A stretch of DNA of 19,442 nucleotides from NCBI GenBank assembly GCA_963522175.1, contig CAUQXC010000018.1:1-19442 (forward strand), in the 5' to 3' direction. The notes under the pieces are model-generated. The model saw nothing but the letters and a program-made list of their open reading frames with translations, had not been told where the DNA came from and did no database searches. The position numbers and the translations under genes are program-made. This DNA is from CAKAHY01 sp963522175. GTDB taxonomy: Bacteria > Bacillota > Clostridia > Lachnospirales > Lachnospiraceae. Below are positions 8,567 through 15,743 of this stretch, in pieces (position 1 is the first letter of the stretch; the number at the start of each line of letters is the position of its first letter).

Positions 8567-8782
8567 TTACTTGAGTACATTTGCAAGAAGCGGAATCAGC
8601 TTTAATCCGATAAGGACAATACCGCCTCCTGCCATAAGCTGCTTAATACCTTGAGATTTTGCACCCGGATTGTCATTCCCATAACCTTCCATCAGGTTGA
8701 TAACACCCCATGCTCCAAGTCCTGCACCTACTGCCATTACAAAAATCTTTAATACATTAACTGCCTGTGTAAAAAATTCCAT
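8567..8782 (-). CDS. Maff2 family small membrane protein (VirB2 pilin-like)
   Basis: A 71-residue protein with two hydrophobic spans (about 8-28 and 48-68) around a Gly/Asn-rich loop with GYGNDNPGAKSQGIKQLMAGGG. Sequence, size and position between ssb and the VirB6-like gene match the Maff2 family of Tn1549-like ICEs. The two-span shape resembles VirB2/TrbC pilin subunits, so a channel or surface-fibre subunit is a reasonable inference. Its ribosome site (GAGGAGG) lies within the final Glu codons of ssb, 3 bases away. Confidence 0.9.
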   Translation of the reverse strand: MEFFTQAVNVLKIFVMAVGAGLGAWGVINLMEGYGNDNPGAKSQGIKQLMAGGGIVLIGLKLIPLLANVLK

Positions 8783-8785
8783 AAT

Positions 8786-9097
8786 TTATTCCTCCTCGCT
8801 TTCTTCTTTCTTTTCAATCTTGTTATATGACTTCACTACAAAGTTTTTGTAAGTCTTTCCCTCTTTTTCACGCTTCTTAAAGTAACCAAAGATATGAATC
8901 AAATCGCCTTTTTCAAAGTCCTTTGCTTTCTCCGATTTTTCTCCATAGGCGGCACAGTTGATATACTCCTTGCCTTTCCCGTACTTTTTTACAAGCGTGA
9001 AGTTTGCAACCTCAACAGTTTCTCCCTCTTTGTCAAAATTTGAGAAAGTGGGCTCTGCCAATAAATTGGCATTGATGTTAATCATTTCTTGCTTCAT
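8786..9097 (-). CDS. ssb: Single-stranded-DNA-binding protein (OB fold)
   Basis: A 103-residue protein beginning MKQEMININANLLAEPTFSN, with SSB-like strands (VANFTLVKKYGKG, EYINCAAYGEKSEKA, GDLIHIFGYFKKREKEGKTYKNFVV). It ends in an acidic tail (EESEEE) like those that recruit partner proteins. In an ICE it would coat the transferred strand. I chose the ATG at 9097 because AAAGGAG stands 8 bases upstream. An in-frame ATG at 9121 would place that ribosome site inside the gene. Two terminator-like hairpins separate it from traG, so it probably heads its own transcript or is controlled by read-through. Confidence 0.85.
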   Translation of the reverse strand: MKQEMININANLLAEPTFSNFDKEGETVEVANFTLVKKYGKGKEYINCAAYGEKSEKAKDFEKGDLIHIFGYFKKREKEGKTYKNFVVKSYNKIEKKEESEEE

Positions 9098-9209
9098 TAA
9101 AAATTTCTCCTTTTCTTTCAATAAAAAAGCGATTGGAGTTTTTTCTTTTCCAATCGCTAATGCTCATCCTATTTACTTTTTTCTTAGTGGGACTTCGTAT
9201 TCTTATCAT
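9078..9209 (-). CDS. Possible 43-residue leader ORF over a terminator
   Basis: A short ORF starting MIRIRSPTKKKVNRM behind a very strong ribosome site (CCAGGAGGTAAG then ATG). It matches no family I know and is very basic. It spans the whole terminator-like hairpin at 9127-9158 and overlaps the ssb start by 20 bases in another frame. Ribosomes on it would keep the hairpin from forming, so it may be an attenuation leader; it may also be a chance ORF. Confidence 0.4.
   Translation of the reverse strand: MIRIRSPTKKKVNRMSISDWKRKNSNRFFIERKGEIFNEARND
9122..9158 (-). terminator. Rho-independent terminator before ssb
   Basis: A perfect 10-bp stem (AGCGATTGGA at 9128-9137, TCCAATCGCT at 9149-9158) with an 11-base loop, followed on the minus strand by TTTTTTATT. 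It lies between the traG terminator and ssb, inside the possible leader ORF. Confidence 0.8.
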
Positions 9210-9231
9210 CTTACCTCCTGGCTTTGAGTAA

Positions 9232-9269
9232 TAAAAAAGCAGCAAATCTATGTTCTTTAGACTTACTGC
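9232..9269 (-). terminator. Rho-independent terminator at the end of traG
   Basis: On the minus strand an 11-bp stem with two G-U pairs (arms 9259-9269 and 9239-9249) and a 9-base loop is followed by TTTTTTATTA. The first arm contains the traG stop codon, so it would end traG transcription immediately after translation ends. Confidence 0.8.
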
Positions 9270-10063
9270 ACTCTTGTAATAACTGTTTCCCTATTCAGCT
9301 TTGCTTTTCCTTTTCGCTTCATATAGCTTTCTATGTCAAACAAATTTTTCTTGTCATAGTCCTCAAGCAGCTTATAGTTCTTGTGTTTTGTAATATCGAA
9401 TTTATCTGATAGAAAAGGTCTGACACCACGAAGCTGAAAAATACATTTACCGCCGTCCATGACCGTAATTTCATCTTGGCTCATAAGCTCCTTACCTGTC
9501 TTTTGATAATTAAGTCCAAAACTCTTTTGATTACTCCTTGTTTCCGATGTGTTGTAAAGGTCAATGGTTTCTTTACCAAGCGTTTCAGAAAGCTCTTTAA
9601 GTGTTGTTTTCTCCTTTCCACCAAGAAATAAAGTGCTATCACAGTTGCCCACGATTGTGTCAGCATTATCTTTATAGATTGCCTTTAGCTGAGATTGTGC
9701 TTGAAGAATTATACTCGCTGATATTTCTCTGGAACGGATTGTCGCTATCAGTTTTTCAAACTTTGGAATTAAGCCGATGTTTGCAAACTCGTCAAGTAGG
9801 CATCTTACATGAACAGGTAATCTTCCTCCATACACATCATCTGCCTTATCACATAACAAGTTAAATAGCTGAGAATACATAATAGATACCACAAAGTTAA
9901 AAGTATCATCTGTATCGGAGATGATAACAAAGAGTGCTGTCTTTCTATCTCCCAGTGTATCAAGCTCAAGTTCATCTTCACTCATTAGTTCTCTTAGCTC
10001 TCTTATGTCAAAAGGTGCAAGTCTTGCTCCACAAGATATTAGAATTGACTTGGCAGTTTTTCC
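9263..10063 (-). pseudogene. traG: traG/virD4 coupling protein, 3' fragment
   Basis: The C-terminal 266 residues or so of the type IV coupling protein, the ATPase that brings the relaxase-DNA complex to the mating channel. From the junction the frame reads GKTAKSILISCGARLAPFDI. It continues through the conserved TALFVIISDTDDTFNF, Walker B (VRCLLDEFANIGLIPKFEKL) and SIILQAQSQLKAIY to the natural C-terminus. The Walker A part is missing. Upstream of GGA the sequence changes to element DNA with an in-frame TGA at about 10074-10076, so no full protein can be made. An internal ATG at 9985 could give a 240-residue piece, but no clear ribosome site precedes it. Joining it to the fragment at 18721-19158 at GGA restores the frame exactly. 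I treat it as a disrupted gene, not a decayed one. Confidence 0.9.
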
Positions 10064-10083
10064 TGTAACAACTTGTCAAGGAC
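10061..10083 (-). repeat. Left terminus of the transposon with a promoter -35 half
   Basis: Minus strand GTCCTTGACAAGTTGTTACA followed by the GGA core. It contains a perfect -35 box TTGACA pointing outward, and the 11-bp motif GTCCTTGACAA also found at 19165-19175. In the integrated state the sequence 17 bases downstream (CTGCCA) is not a -10 box, so no promoter exists here. Confidence 0.8.
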
Positions 10084-10086
10084 TTT

Positions 10087-10272
10087 CTAATCATTTTTAT
10101 GAGGTTTTTTATCTTTTTCTCGCTCCATTTCTCTAAGCATTATCCTTTTCAACTTATCTTGCATAGTTTCAGTCGCATTTTCATTAAAATGGATAATAAC
10201 CTCATAAGTTACTTTTCCAATCTTCTTTATAGTCTTTGTTCCTGTATTATGTTCATTTCTGTTTTCGTTCAT
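10087..10272 (-). CDS. tnpW: TnpW family transposon protein (first copy)
   Basis: A 61-residue protein with the TnpW core IGKVTYEVIIHFNENATETMQDKLKR followed by a basic, charged C-terminus. TnpW is a small protein of unknown function found at the end of Tn4451-type transposons, opposite the recombinase. Here it ends 23 bases from the core site. It begins 8 bases after AGGAGG. After circularization it would lie just upstream of the recombinase gene. It is homologous to but clearly different from the second copy at 19200-19364. Confidence 0.8.
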   Translation of the reverse strand: MNENRNEHNTGTKTIKKIGKVTYEVIIHFNENATETMQDKLKRIMLREMEREKDKKPHKND

Positions 10273-10300
10273 ATTGTTTTCCTCCTACTTTTCAAGCATT

Positions 10301-10340
10301 AAAAAAACGACCAGATTGCCATTTCCAGTCGTTTCTTTTT
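10301..10340. terminator. Terminator after the DUF1016 gene (possibly bidirectional)
   Basis: A 7-bp stem (AAACGAC at 10305-10311, GTCGTTT at 10328-10334) is followed by a T run on the minus strand. On the plus strand it is followed by TTTCTTTTTT. It separates the DUF1016 gene from tnpW. Confidence 0.7.
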
Positions 10341-10386
10341 TCAGGGTCGCAAATTGCCACCTTGAAATTTTAAATATTATTGTTGA

Positions 10387-11394
10387 TTATTTAATCTTGT
10401 TTTTTTCATCTTCTATTGATAGATACTCTCTATTTAATTCGTTGAGTAATTCTTCTTCACTTGGTAAATACAGCTTATATTTTGATGCAAATATCTGTTT
10501 TTCATCTTCAGGAAGAGTATATTTAACAATCGAATCGCTTTTGTCTGCACAAAGTACAATCCCTATTGGGGGATTATCTCCCTCATTCATCATTTCTCTT
10601 TCATAGTAATGGACATACATTTGCATTTGTCCTAAGTCTTGATGTGTCAAATCACCAATTTTTAAATCAATCAAAACAAAGCATTTCAAAATATAGTTAT
10701 AAAAAACTAAATCTATTCTGAAATGTCTACCATCAAAGGTAAATCTTTTCTGTCTTGCTACAAAAGAAAAACCTCTGCCCAATTCTAAAAGAAATTTCTG
10801 CAAATGAGTTATTAAGGCTTGTTCCAAATCACTTTCATAAAAATCTGCATTGGCTTCCAGACCTAAAAACTCCAGCACATACGGATCTCTTATAATATCC
10901 TCCGGGGCTTTATTTTTCTCTAATTGTGTTATTTCTTTTGACACTTCTTCTTTATTCTTGCTTGACAGCAATCTTTCATAAAAAAAACTATTTATCTGTC
11001 TATCAAGCTGTCTTGTACTCCAATTAGATTTTATAGCTTCTTCTAAATAAAAACTCCTTGCTCTTTCATTTTCAACACGCATTAAACTACGATAATGTGT
11101 CCAACTCAATTCGCTACGCAGTGCGTAGCCATTTGGAAAAGTAATGTAAAACTGCCTCATATTTTTAAGATTTGCAACTGTAAATCCCTTTCCAAAATCC
11201 TTTGTCATCTGCTTAGATAGTTCTTGTAATAATCCTTGCCCATATTCTGCTGTATCTTTGCCACTTTGTTCATCAATAATTCTCTTGCCAATATTCCAGT
11301 ATGCTTCAACCATCGCAAAATTTGCTGTCTTGTAAACTTTATTCCTTGCACTTATGAGTATATTCTTAATTTCATTATAAAAATTATTTTCCAT
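10387..11394 (-). CDS. DUF1016 (YhcG-like) PD-(D/E)XK nuclease-domain protein
   Basis: A 335-residue protein of the YhcG family. The N-terminal DUF1016 domain (about 1-145) includes VEAYWNIGKRI, GFTVANLKNMRQFY and LSWTHYRSLM. The C-terminal nuclease-like domain (about 165-310) has FRIDLVFYN (Asp228) and VLIDLKIG (Asp243, Lys245), the D...DxK pattern of PD-(D/E)XK enzymes, followed by GQMQMYVHYYE. I start it at the second ATG (11392-11394) because AGGAGG is 7 bases away; the ATG at 11400 is only 1 base from it. It follows the DUF1413 gene and its ribosome site overlaps that gene's stop, so the two are probably co-translated. YhcG proteins often sit near restriction systems; a defence or DNA-processing role is inference. 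Confidence 0.85.
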   Translation of the reverse strand: MENNFYNEIKNILISARNKVYKTANFAMVEAYWNIGKRIIDEQSGKDTAEYGQGLLQELSKQMTKDFGKGFTVANLKNMRQFYITFPNGYALRSELSWTHYRSLMRVENERARSFYLEEAIKSNWSTRQLDRQINSFFYERLLSSKNKEEVSKEITQLEKNKAPEDIIRDPYVLEFLGLEANADFYESDLEQALITHLQKFLLELGRGFSFVARQKRFTFDGRHFRIDLVFYNYILKCFVLIDLKIGDLTHQDLGQMQMYVHYYEREMMNEGDNPPIGIVLCADKSDSIVKYTLPEDEKQIFASKYKLYLPSEEELLNELNREYLSIEDEKNKIK

Positions 11395-11405
11395 AACCAT
11401 ACCTC

Positions 11406-11729
11406 CTAAATTCTTTTATATTTTTCTACTCCGCCTTCAGCTTTTCCGATGTGTTCTACATTTTTTACAAGTCCCTTATTTACATTTTCATAAAACCATC
11501 TGCCAATCAATGCCGGCGGTGTTGCGATTAACTCTCTTAAAACAAATTCTTTGTCCTTTGGTAAAGAGCTAATTTTGTTTAATAAGGTAGTATATAGGTC
11601 AGCATAGCTTGTATTTTCTTGTAAACTGCTACACTTACAATATTCAGTAACGCTTGGGAAACCTCCCTCTATTGCTTTTTTAGTTAAAATTTCAAGTTCT
11701 TCATCGGTTACAGTAAATTGAATTCGCAT
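11406..11729 (-). CDS. DUF1413-like protein with a ribbon-helix-helix-like N-terminus
   Basis: A 107-residue protein. The N-terminus (RIQFTVTDEELEILTKKA, then SVTEYC) looks like a ribbon-helix-helix DNA-binding fold. The C-terminal half (FVLRELIATPPALIGRWFYE, then VEHIGK...KYKRI) resembles DUF1413. Function unknown. It is the first gene of a two-gene unit with the DUF1016 nuclease, preceded by GGAGAGG and an AT-rich 170-base gap where a promoter could lie. A repressor or antidote of the nuclease gene is one possibility but is not shown by the sequence. Confidence 0.6.
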   Translation of the reverse strand: MRIQFTVTDEELEILTKKAIEGGFPSVTEYCKCSSLQENTSYADLYTTLLNKISSLPKDKEFVLRELIATPPALIGRWFYENVNKGLVKNVEHIGKAEGGVEKYKRI

Positions 11730-11871
11730 TTATATATCCTCTCCTTATAACTGAGTTTATTACCATATCATTATCATTTTATCATAAATACGATATTTTT
11801 TCCATACTGCAATTTTAAGCCCTATTTTACACTTAGCTATAGTCTGATACCTATTTTATCATTAACGCTCT

Positions 11872-11913
11872 AAAAACACCTTTCCACCGTCTTATACGAG
11901 GTCTACAGGTGTT
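11872..11913 (-). terminator. Terminator overlapping the end of the replication gene
   Basis: A 7-bp stem (AACACCT at 11875-11881, AGGTGTT at 11907-11913) with a 25-base loop, followed by a short T run on the minus strand. The first arm lies in the last codons of the replication gene. Confidence 0.55.
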
Positions 11914-12655
11914 CCCCCTTGTCATAATCTTCAAGGGTATATATTTTTGATTTATGGCTTTCTTTTAATTTACCTTTATCTTGCTCATACCAATGAACTA
12001 AGGTCGCATAATGATCTTTATAGTTTCTTCCCGTGCTTTGCATATAGGTTGACAGCTTCTCTATCATTTCTTCCCTATGACCTTGCATTTTATCCTTTAA
12101 CTTTCCATATTCTTCATCGGTTAAGGAAACATTTTTATATTCTCCGTAAAAGGAGGAGGATATTTTTTCTATCTCCCCCTCTTTCTCTAATTCTATATCT
12201 ATCTCTTTCTCTATCTCTATCTCTCCGTTGCAGTTTTGTTGCAAAAGGTTGCAAGATGTTGCACTTGTGTTGCATTGCAACGCTTTTTGTCCTCTTGATT
12301 TCCTCGAACGCCTTGTAGACGCTGTTTCTGAACCTATAAGACTTGGGATTTCTGTTAAAAAATACTCGTCATTTTCTGTGATTATCTCCATCAATCCTTG
12401 TGCTACAAGATAATTTACTGTAACCATTACATCATCTTCCGTTTCATCAATCGTTAATGCAAGTTCCTTGATAAAGTCTGTTTCTACTCCGTCATAATAC
12501 AGTTTCCCACTGTCTTTTAAGCTAAGCAAAAGTAATTTGAGGTAAATGATTGTATAGGTATCTCCTCCTGATATTTTTCTTAGCCTTTTTATTCTCTTAT
12601 CTGTAAAAAAATCTTCTTTTAACTTTAACCAATAATATCTTCTGTTATCTGCCAT
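11903..12655 (-). CDS. Phage replisome organizer-type replication initiator
   Basis: A 250-residue protein. The N-terminal 120 residues (YYWLKLKEDFFTDKRIKRLR, then GGDTYTIIYLKLLLLSLKDSG) match the phage replisome-organizer N-terminal domain, a winged-helix DNA-binding domain of initiators. A Ser/Arg linker and an odd Glu/Ile/Lys microrepeat (EIEIEKEIDIELEKEGEIEK, about 143-162) follow, then a helical C-terminal part. Such proteins are common on MobL-bearing mobilizable transposons. They suggest the circular form can replicate, probably from the hairpin region just upstream. AGAGGAGAG precedes the ATG. It ends in a terminator before the DUF1413/DUF1016 pair. Confidence 0.8.
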   Translation of the reverse strand: MADNRRYYWLKLKEDFFTDKRIKRLRKISGGDTYTIIYLKLLLLSLKDSGKLYYDGVETDFIKELALTIDETEDDVMVTVNYLVAQGLMEIITENDEYFLTEIPSLIGSETASTRRSRKSRGQKALQCNTSATSCNLLQQNCNGEIEIEKEIDIELEKEGEIEKISSSFYGEYKNVSLTDEEYGKLKDKMQGHREEMIEKLSTYMQSTGRNYKDHYATLVHWYEQDKGKLKESHKSKIYTLEDYDKGEHL

Positions 12656-12720
12656 TTTTCTCTCCTCTCTTTTTCTTGCAAAAGGGGGTAATGAATTGTT
12701 ACACTCCTTTGGTTTTTAAG

Positions 12721-12922
12721 GATGTCGTGATTTACGACACCCTTTATAGATAACACACCCTGAAGTATGAAGTCCTTATAAGCCTGCCATCGTGAAACAC
12801 GACACCAGCTATATGCTTTCCAAAAACAGTGACTCATCTTTATATCTGTGTTCCCAAAATGGGCACGCAGACCTTATCTATTGATCTGACCGAACGATTT
12901 GTTCTGTCAGATTTTGTTTTTT
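12721..12922. other. Hairpin cluster between relaxase and replication gene: candidate replication origin
   Basis: Four close inverted repeats: TGTCGT/ACGACA (12723-12739, loop GATTT), TCGTG/CACGA (12790-12802, loop AAA), CCCA/TGGG (12853-12863) and ATCTGACcGAAC/GTTCtGTCAGAT (12884-12912, loop GATTT). The first two share the direct repeat CGACACC. The fourth is followed on the plus strand by TTTTGTTTTTT and looks like a plus-strand terminator, although no plus-strand gene is seen. The position upstream of the initiator gene suits an origin or iteron region. It may instead be a second transfer site or hold a small plus-strand RNA. Confidence 0.45.
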
Positions 12923-12943
12923 ATGTTGTCCTATTTTAGGATT

Positions 12944-14578
12944 TCATCTTTCTTGTTCCGTATATTTTTCTTTTGCTTTTTGTTTGTACTGCTCCTTTCT
13001 TTCCTCTTGCTCTTGGAATTTTTTCAGTTGTGCAATTACACTTGGTTTATCTCCTCTCTTAATTGCCTTATCTATTTCTATGGATAGGTCTATTCCATAC
13101 TCGTCATTGACTATCTTTACTGCGTATTTGATATGGTCTATCTGCTTAAATTCATCTTGTACTTTAGCTTTATCTTCGGTTAAGTCTTGTATCTCATTTT
13201 CAAGACTTGATATTTCTTTTTGCCAATCATTTAATTTTATGGCTGATGTCCCGGTGAATTTTTCTATGGTCTTTCTTGCTCTTAGGTATCTGTCTATTTC
13301 TTTTTTATGGGAATTGTAAAAGCTGTCTTTGAATATGGTTTTGCTTTTGTATTCCTGATAGACTTCTTTGTTTTCTTTGATAGAGTCTATGCAGCTTACA
13401 CACTGATTTAGGTCTTTAATTCTTTGCGTTTTATCTTGAATATCACCACTTATATTTTTACTTTGCTTTGCCAGTTCAAAGACTTTTTCTTGTAGGTCTG
13501 CTATGGTTTGAAGATGATTATCTTTCAAATAGTAGATTGCTTTTACAAATCTCTTTAGGTCTGCATTTCCCTTTTTTATCTGTCCGTAGTAGGATAGATT
13601 TTTTGTTTTTTCTCCCTGTATCTCGTTGTAGATAGAAATATATTCATATAGGTTAAAGAGTTCTGCTTTATTCTCCAGTTCATCTTTCTTGGTCTGTTTA
13701 TACTCATCGTATTTCGCTTGCAAATTTCCAAGTAAAGAGTCTATCCAAGAGGTGATTTCTTTTATCTTGTTCTTAATGGCTTTTACTAAGGAATTATGCT
13801 TTTTGATTTCTCTGTTGATGCTTCCTTTGTCAGTTTCGATTCCTTTTTTCTCTAAGGCACTTGCACTTGCTCCTAAATGAATGGTTGGGATTTCTTCTAT
13901 CCCTTGTCTTTTGTAGGAACGATGATCCACTCTTTTTTCCTGATGATTTTTTTCTAAATACTGATTACAAAGGCTTGCAAAATTCTCTCTCCATTTCTCT
14001 GCGTTGCCTTTATCGTTCCAGTCCGTCAGCTCTACTTTTCTTGTTTTGTAGTTACCGCTTTTTAATTTTATCTTTTCTCCGTTTTCATCAAGAACATATT
14101 CTTTTTTGCTTTTTGCCAGCCACTCTCCTTTTTCATTGATTGGTCTAAGAGTAGTCATAATATGCGCATGGATATTGTTATTTTCTTCATCACTTTCATC
14201 ATGGATTGCAAGGTCTGCTATCATTCCTTTTGACACAAAATTTTTTTGTATGAATTCGGTAATGAGTTTTTTGTTTTCTTCAAAGGATAATTCTTTCGGT
14301 AAGGCGATAATGAAGTTTCTTGCAAGTTGTGCGTTGCTTGCTTTCTCGTTTAGTTCAACACTATTCCATAAGGTAGTTCTATCTTTTAATTTTATGGGGA
14401 CATTTTCCGGCAAGAATATTTCCGAATGTAAAAGTCCTTTTTTATTATGATAGTCATGGACTTCTCCATCCCATTCATTTTTGATTTTCTCACAAGAGAT
14501 ATATGCTGCACTTGCAACTGCCGATTTACTCTTTCCTCTGCTTATCATGGAAATACTAAAGTGAAATGTTTCTGCCAT
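12944..14578 (-). CDS. mobL: MobA/MobL family relaxase
   Basis: A 544-residue MOBQ-type relaxase that would nick the transposon's oriT and lead the strand into a helper conjugation channel. It opens with MAETFHFSISMISRGKSKSA. Tyr26 in AAYISCEK is a candidate nucleophile. The metal-binding His set is visible as IHDE (His126) and NIHAHIMTTLRPI (His137, His139). Residues after about 250 form long coiled coils to a charged C-terminus, with no primase or helicase domain. AAAGGAG lies upstream of the ATG. The oriT lies in the 247-base gap before it, and the DUF3847 accessory gene is just beyond. Confidence 0.92.
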   Translation of the reverse strand: MAETFHFSISMISRGKSKSAVASAAYISCEKIKNEWDGEVHDYHNKKGLLHSEIFLPENVPIKLKDRTTLWNSVELNEKASNAQLARNFIIALPKELSFEENKKLITEFIQKNFVSKGMIADLAIHDESDEENNNIHAHIMTTLRPINEKGEWLAKSKKEYVLDENGEKIKLKSGNYKTRKVELTDWNDKGNAEKWRENFASLCNQYLEKNHQEKRVDHRSYKRQGIEEIPTIHLGASASALEKKGIETDKGSINREIKKHNSLVKAIKNKIKEITSWIDSLLGNLQAKYDEYKQTKKDELENKAELFNLYEYISIYNEIQGEKTKNLSYYGQIKKGNADLKRFVKAIYYLKDNHLQTIADLQEKVFELAKQSKNISGDIQDKTQRIKDLNQCVSCIDSIKENKEVYQEYKSKTIFKDSFYNSHKKEIDRYLRARKTIEKFTGTSAIKLNDWQKEISSLENEIQDLTEDKAKVQDEFKQIDHIKYAVKIVNDEYGIDLSIEIDKAIKRGDKPSVIAQLKKFQEQEERKEQYKQKAKEKYTEQER

Positions 14579-14713
14579 CTGTATAAGCTCCTTTCATTTT
14601 TTGTTTGTTTTCAGGTAAAGAAAAAAGCAGACAGGCTATTTTTTGTATCTTTTCCTATCTGCTTTATCCGTATGTTTTTATTAAGTTTTGGATTTTTAAA
14701 GACTTGCTAAAAT

Positions 14714-14810
14714 CCCTTAGTTTTTCTAAGGGCGCAATTATACACCCTAAAGGGTGCTTTGCGTTCTGCGAAGCTTTTTGCCCTTGCAGGGAGCTTCTGA
14801 AAAAACTAAG
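14714..14810 (-). other. oriT: Origin of transfer (RSF1010/MOBQ type)
   Basis: On the minus strand, the inverted repeat CACCCTttAGGGTG (14743-14756) is followed by TATAATTGCGCCCTTAG (about 14726-14742). This matches the layout of the RSF1010 oriT, where an inverted repeat precedes TAAATGCGCCCT. By analogy the nick would fall in TG/CG near 14734-14735. Further inverted repeats surround it: CCCTTAG/CTAAGGG (14714-14732) and GAAGCT/AGCTTC (14770-14797). A longer pair, CTTAGTTTTTC at 14716-14726 with its near complement at 14799-14810, encloses the whole site. The position between relaxase and DUF3847 genes supports the call. Confidence 0.8.
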
Positions 14811-14825
14811 GTTTTTTTATTTTAT

Positions 14826-15155
14826 CTACTCGATGTCTGTTTTATCTTCCATATCTTTACCATTTATCATTTCTTCATAGGCTTGTCTGTATTCTTCTGA
14901 ATGTGTAGAGATGTTTAACAGTTTTTCTATCTCATCATTGGTAAACATAAGAGGATTTTTAATGACTCTTTCTACTATTAAGCCCCTTTGTATGAGCCTG
15001 CGATTTCTTCTTTTTCGTTCTTTTTCGTTTGCCAGCTTTTCTAATTTCTTGCCTTGATTTTGTAGTTGTTTCAGCTTTACATCGCACTTTTCTCTTTCTT
15101 CCTGAAGTTCAGAAATGTGTTCCTGTACTTCCTGTAATGTGTTTTCTTTCTTCAT
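14826..15155 (-). CDS. DUF3847 protein, likely mobilization accessory (MobC-like)
   Basis: A 109-residue protein. The N-terminal 45 residues form a Glu/Lys coiled coil. A strongly basic RKRRNRRLIQRGLIVE stretch (about 48-63) resembles the core of MobC/TraC accessory proteins. The tail is acidic. Sequence and position, just before oriT and the relaxase, match the DUF3847 family of Tn4451-type elements. It probably binds oriT with the relaxase; this is inferred. GGAGG stands before the ATG. A terminator separates it from the sigma-like gene, so it needs its own promoter or read-through. Confidence 0.75.
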   Translation of the reverse strand: MKKENTLQEVQEHISELQEEREKCDVKLKQLQNQGKKLEKLANEKERKRRNRRLIQRGLIVERVIKNPLMFTNDEIEKLLNISTHSEEYRQAYEEMINGKDMEDKTDIE

Positions 15156-15195
15156 TTTTTATTCCTCCGTTTTGCTACCTGCTTGTTTCCATAAA

Positions 15196-15230
15196 GAAAG
15201 GTTAAGCACCTTTTTGACACTTAACCTTTC
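15196..15230 (-). terminator. Terminator after the sigma-like gene
   Basis: A perfect 11-bp stem (GAAAGGTTAAG at 15196-15206, CTTAACCTTTC at 15220-15230) with a 13-base loop and a TTTCTTTA tail on the minus strand. It begins 7 bases after the stop codon. Confidence 0.75.
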
Positions 15231-15237
15231 CAAGTTT

Positions 15238-15654
15238 TTAGATTTTATCTTTTAATATCTCTCTTAGTTTTTCTAAAATCTTATCCCTCCTTTTCCCGAT
15301 TGCTTGATAGCTTACTTTTTCTTTTCTACTTATTGACCTTAGGCTTTCTTCTTTGTAGAAAATGGCTTCCATTAACTCTCTTTCTTCTTGTGTTAGAGTA
15401 TTTAATGCTTTATGAAGTTCTTCTATTTGCATTTTTACTTCTACAATTTTTTCTAAGTCTATTTTTTCATCTATAATGTTATCTACAAAGTGTCCGTCAT
15501 AGTCAAATACAGAAAAGGGAAATACATTATACTTCCAATCTTTTCTTTGGAGATACTTTTCGTGTTCCGTTATTCTCCAGTAAGCTCTGTATATTTCCTC
15601 ATTTACCTTAACTGCTTTTCCTTTGACATAAAGGAAATATTCTTTTTTATCCAT
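15238..15654 (-). CDS. Small sigma-70-like regulator
   Basis: A 138-residue protein. The C-terminal part (about 78-138: LNTLTQEERELMEAIFYKEE, then SLRSISRKEKVSYQAIGKRR) is a sigma region-4 type helix-turn-helix. The N-terminal 75 residues (Tyr/Trp-rich, WRITEHEKYLQRKDW) match the short sigma-like proteins typical of clostridial transposons, not full sigma factors. It probably activates a transposon promoter, but the target is unknown. AAGGAGG precedes the ATG. A hairpin with a T run lies upstream, so its expression may be attenuated. Confidence 0.75.
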   Translation of the reverse strand: MDKKEYFLYVKGKAVKVNEEIYRAYWRITEHEKYLQRKDWKYNVFPFSVFDYDGHFVDNIIDEKIDLEKIVEVKMQIEELHKALNTLTQEERELMEAIFYKEESLRSISRKEKVSYQAIGKRRDKILEKLREILKDKI

Positions 15655-15694
15655 TGTGTAATCCTCCTTTTTCTGCTCTCTGATTTTAGTTTTT

Positions 15695-15743
15695 GAGCAT
15701 AAAAAAGGAGGACTTCTACACTTTGGCGTAAATAGTCCTCTTT
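15695..15743 (-). terminator. Hairpin with T run upstream of the sigma-like gene
   Basis: A 7-bp core stem (GAGGACT at 15708-15714, AGTCCTC at 15734-15740), extendable with a bulge, followed on the minus strand by TTTTTT. It ends transcripts from the decarboxylase-like gene, or attenuates transcription into the sigma-like gene. The second arm includes a ribosome-site-like sequence. Confidence 0.6.

Noticed and set aside
10064..10076. In-frame VVT before the traG GKT as genuine coupling-protein VVTDPKG sequence
   Set aside because: It lies on the transposon side of the GGA core, next to an in-frame TGA, and serves as the spacer of the joint promoter; the match to traG is most likely chance.
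12160..12235. CTCTAT/CTTTCT-rich stretch as a microsatellite or CRISPR-like repeat
   Set aside because: It is the Glu/Ile codon microrepeat within the replication initiator and has no regular repeat-spacer structure.
12625..12837. 70-codon minus-strand ORF upstream of the replication gene
   Set aside because: It covers two palindromes and overlaps the initiator start, has no ribosome site and no recognisable family; it looks like a chance ORF through the hairpin region.
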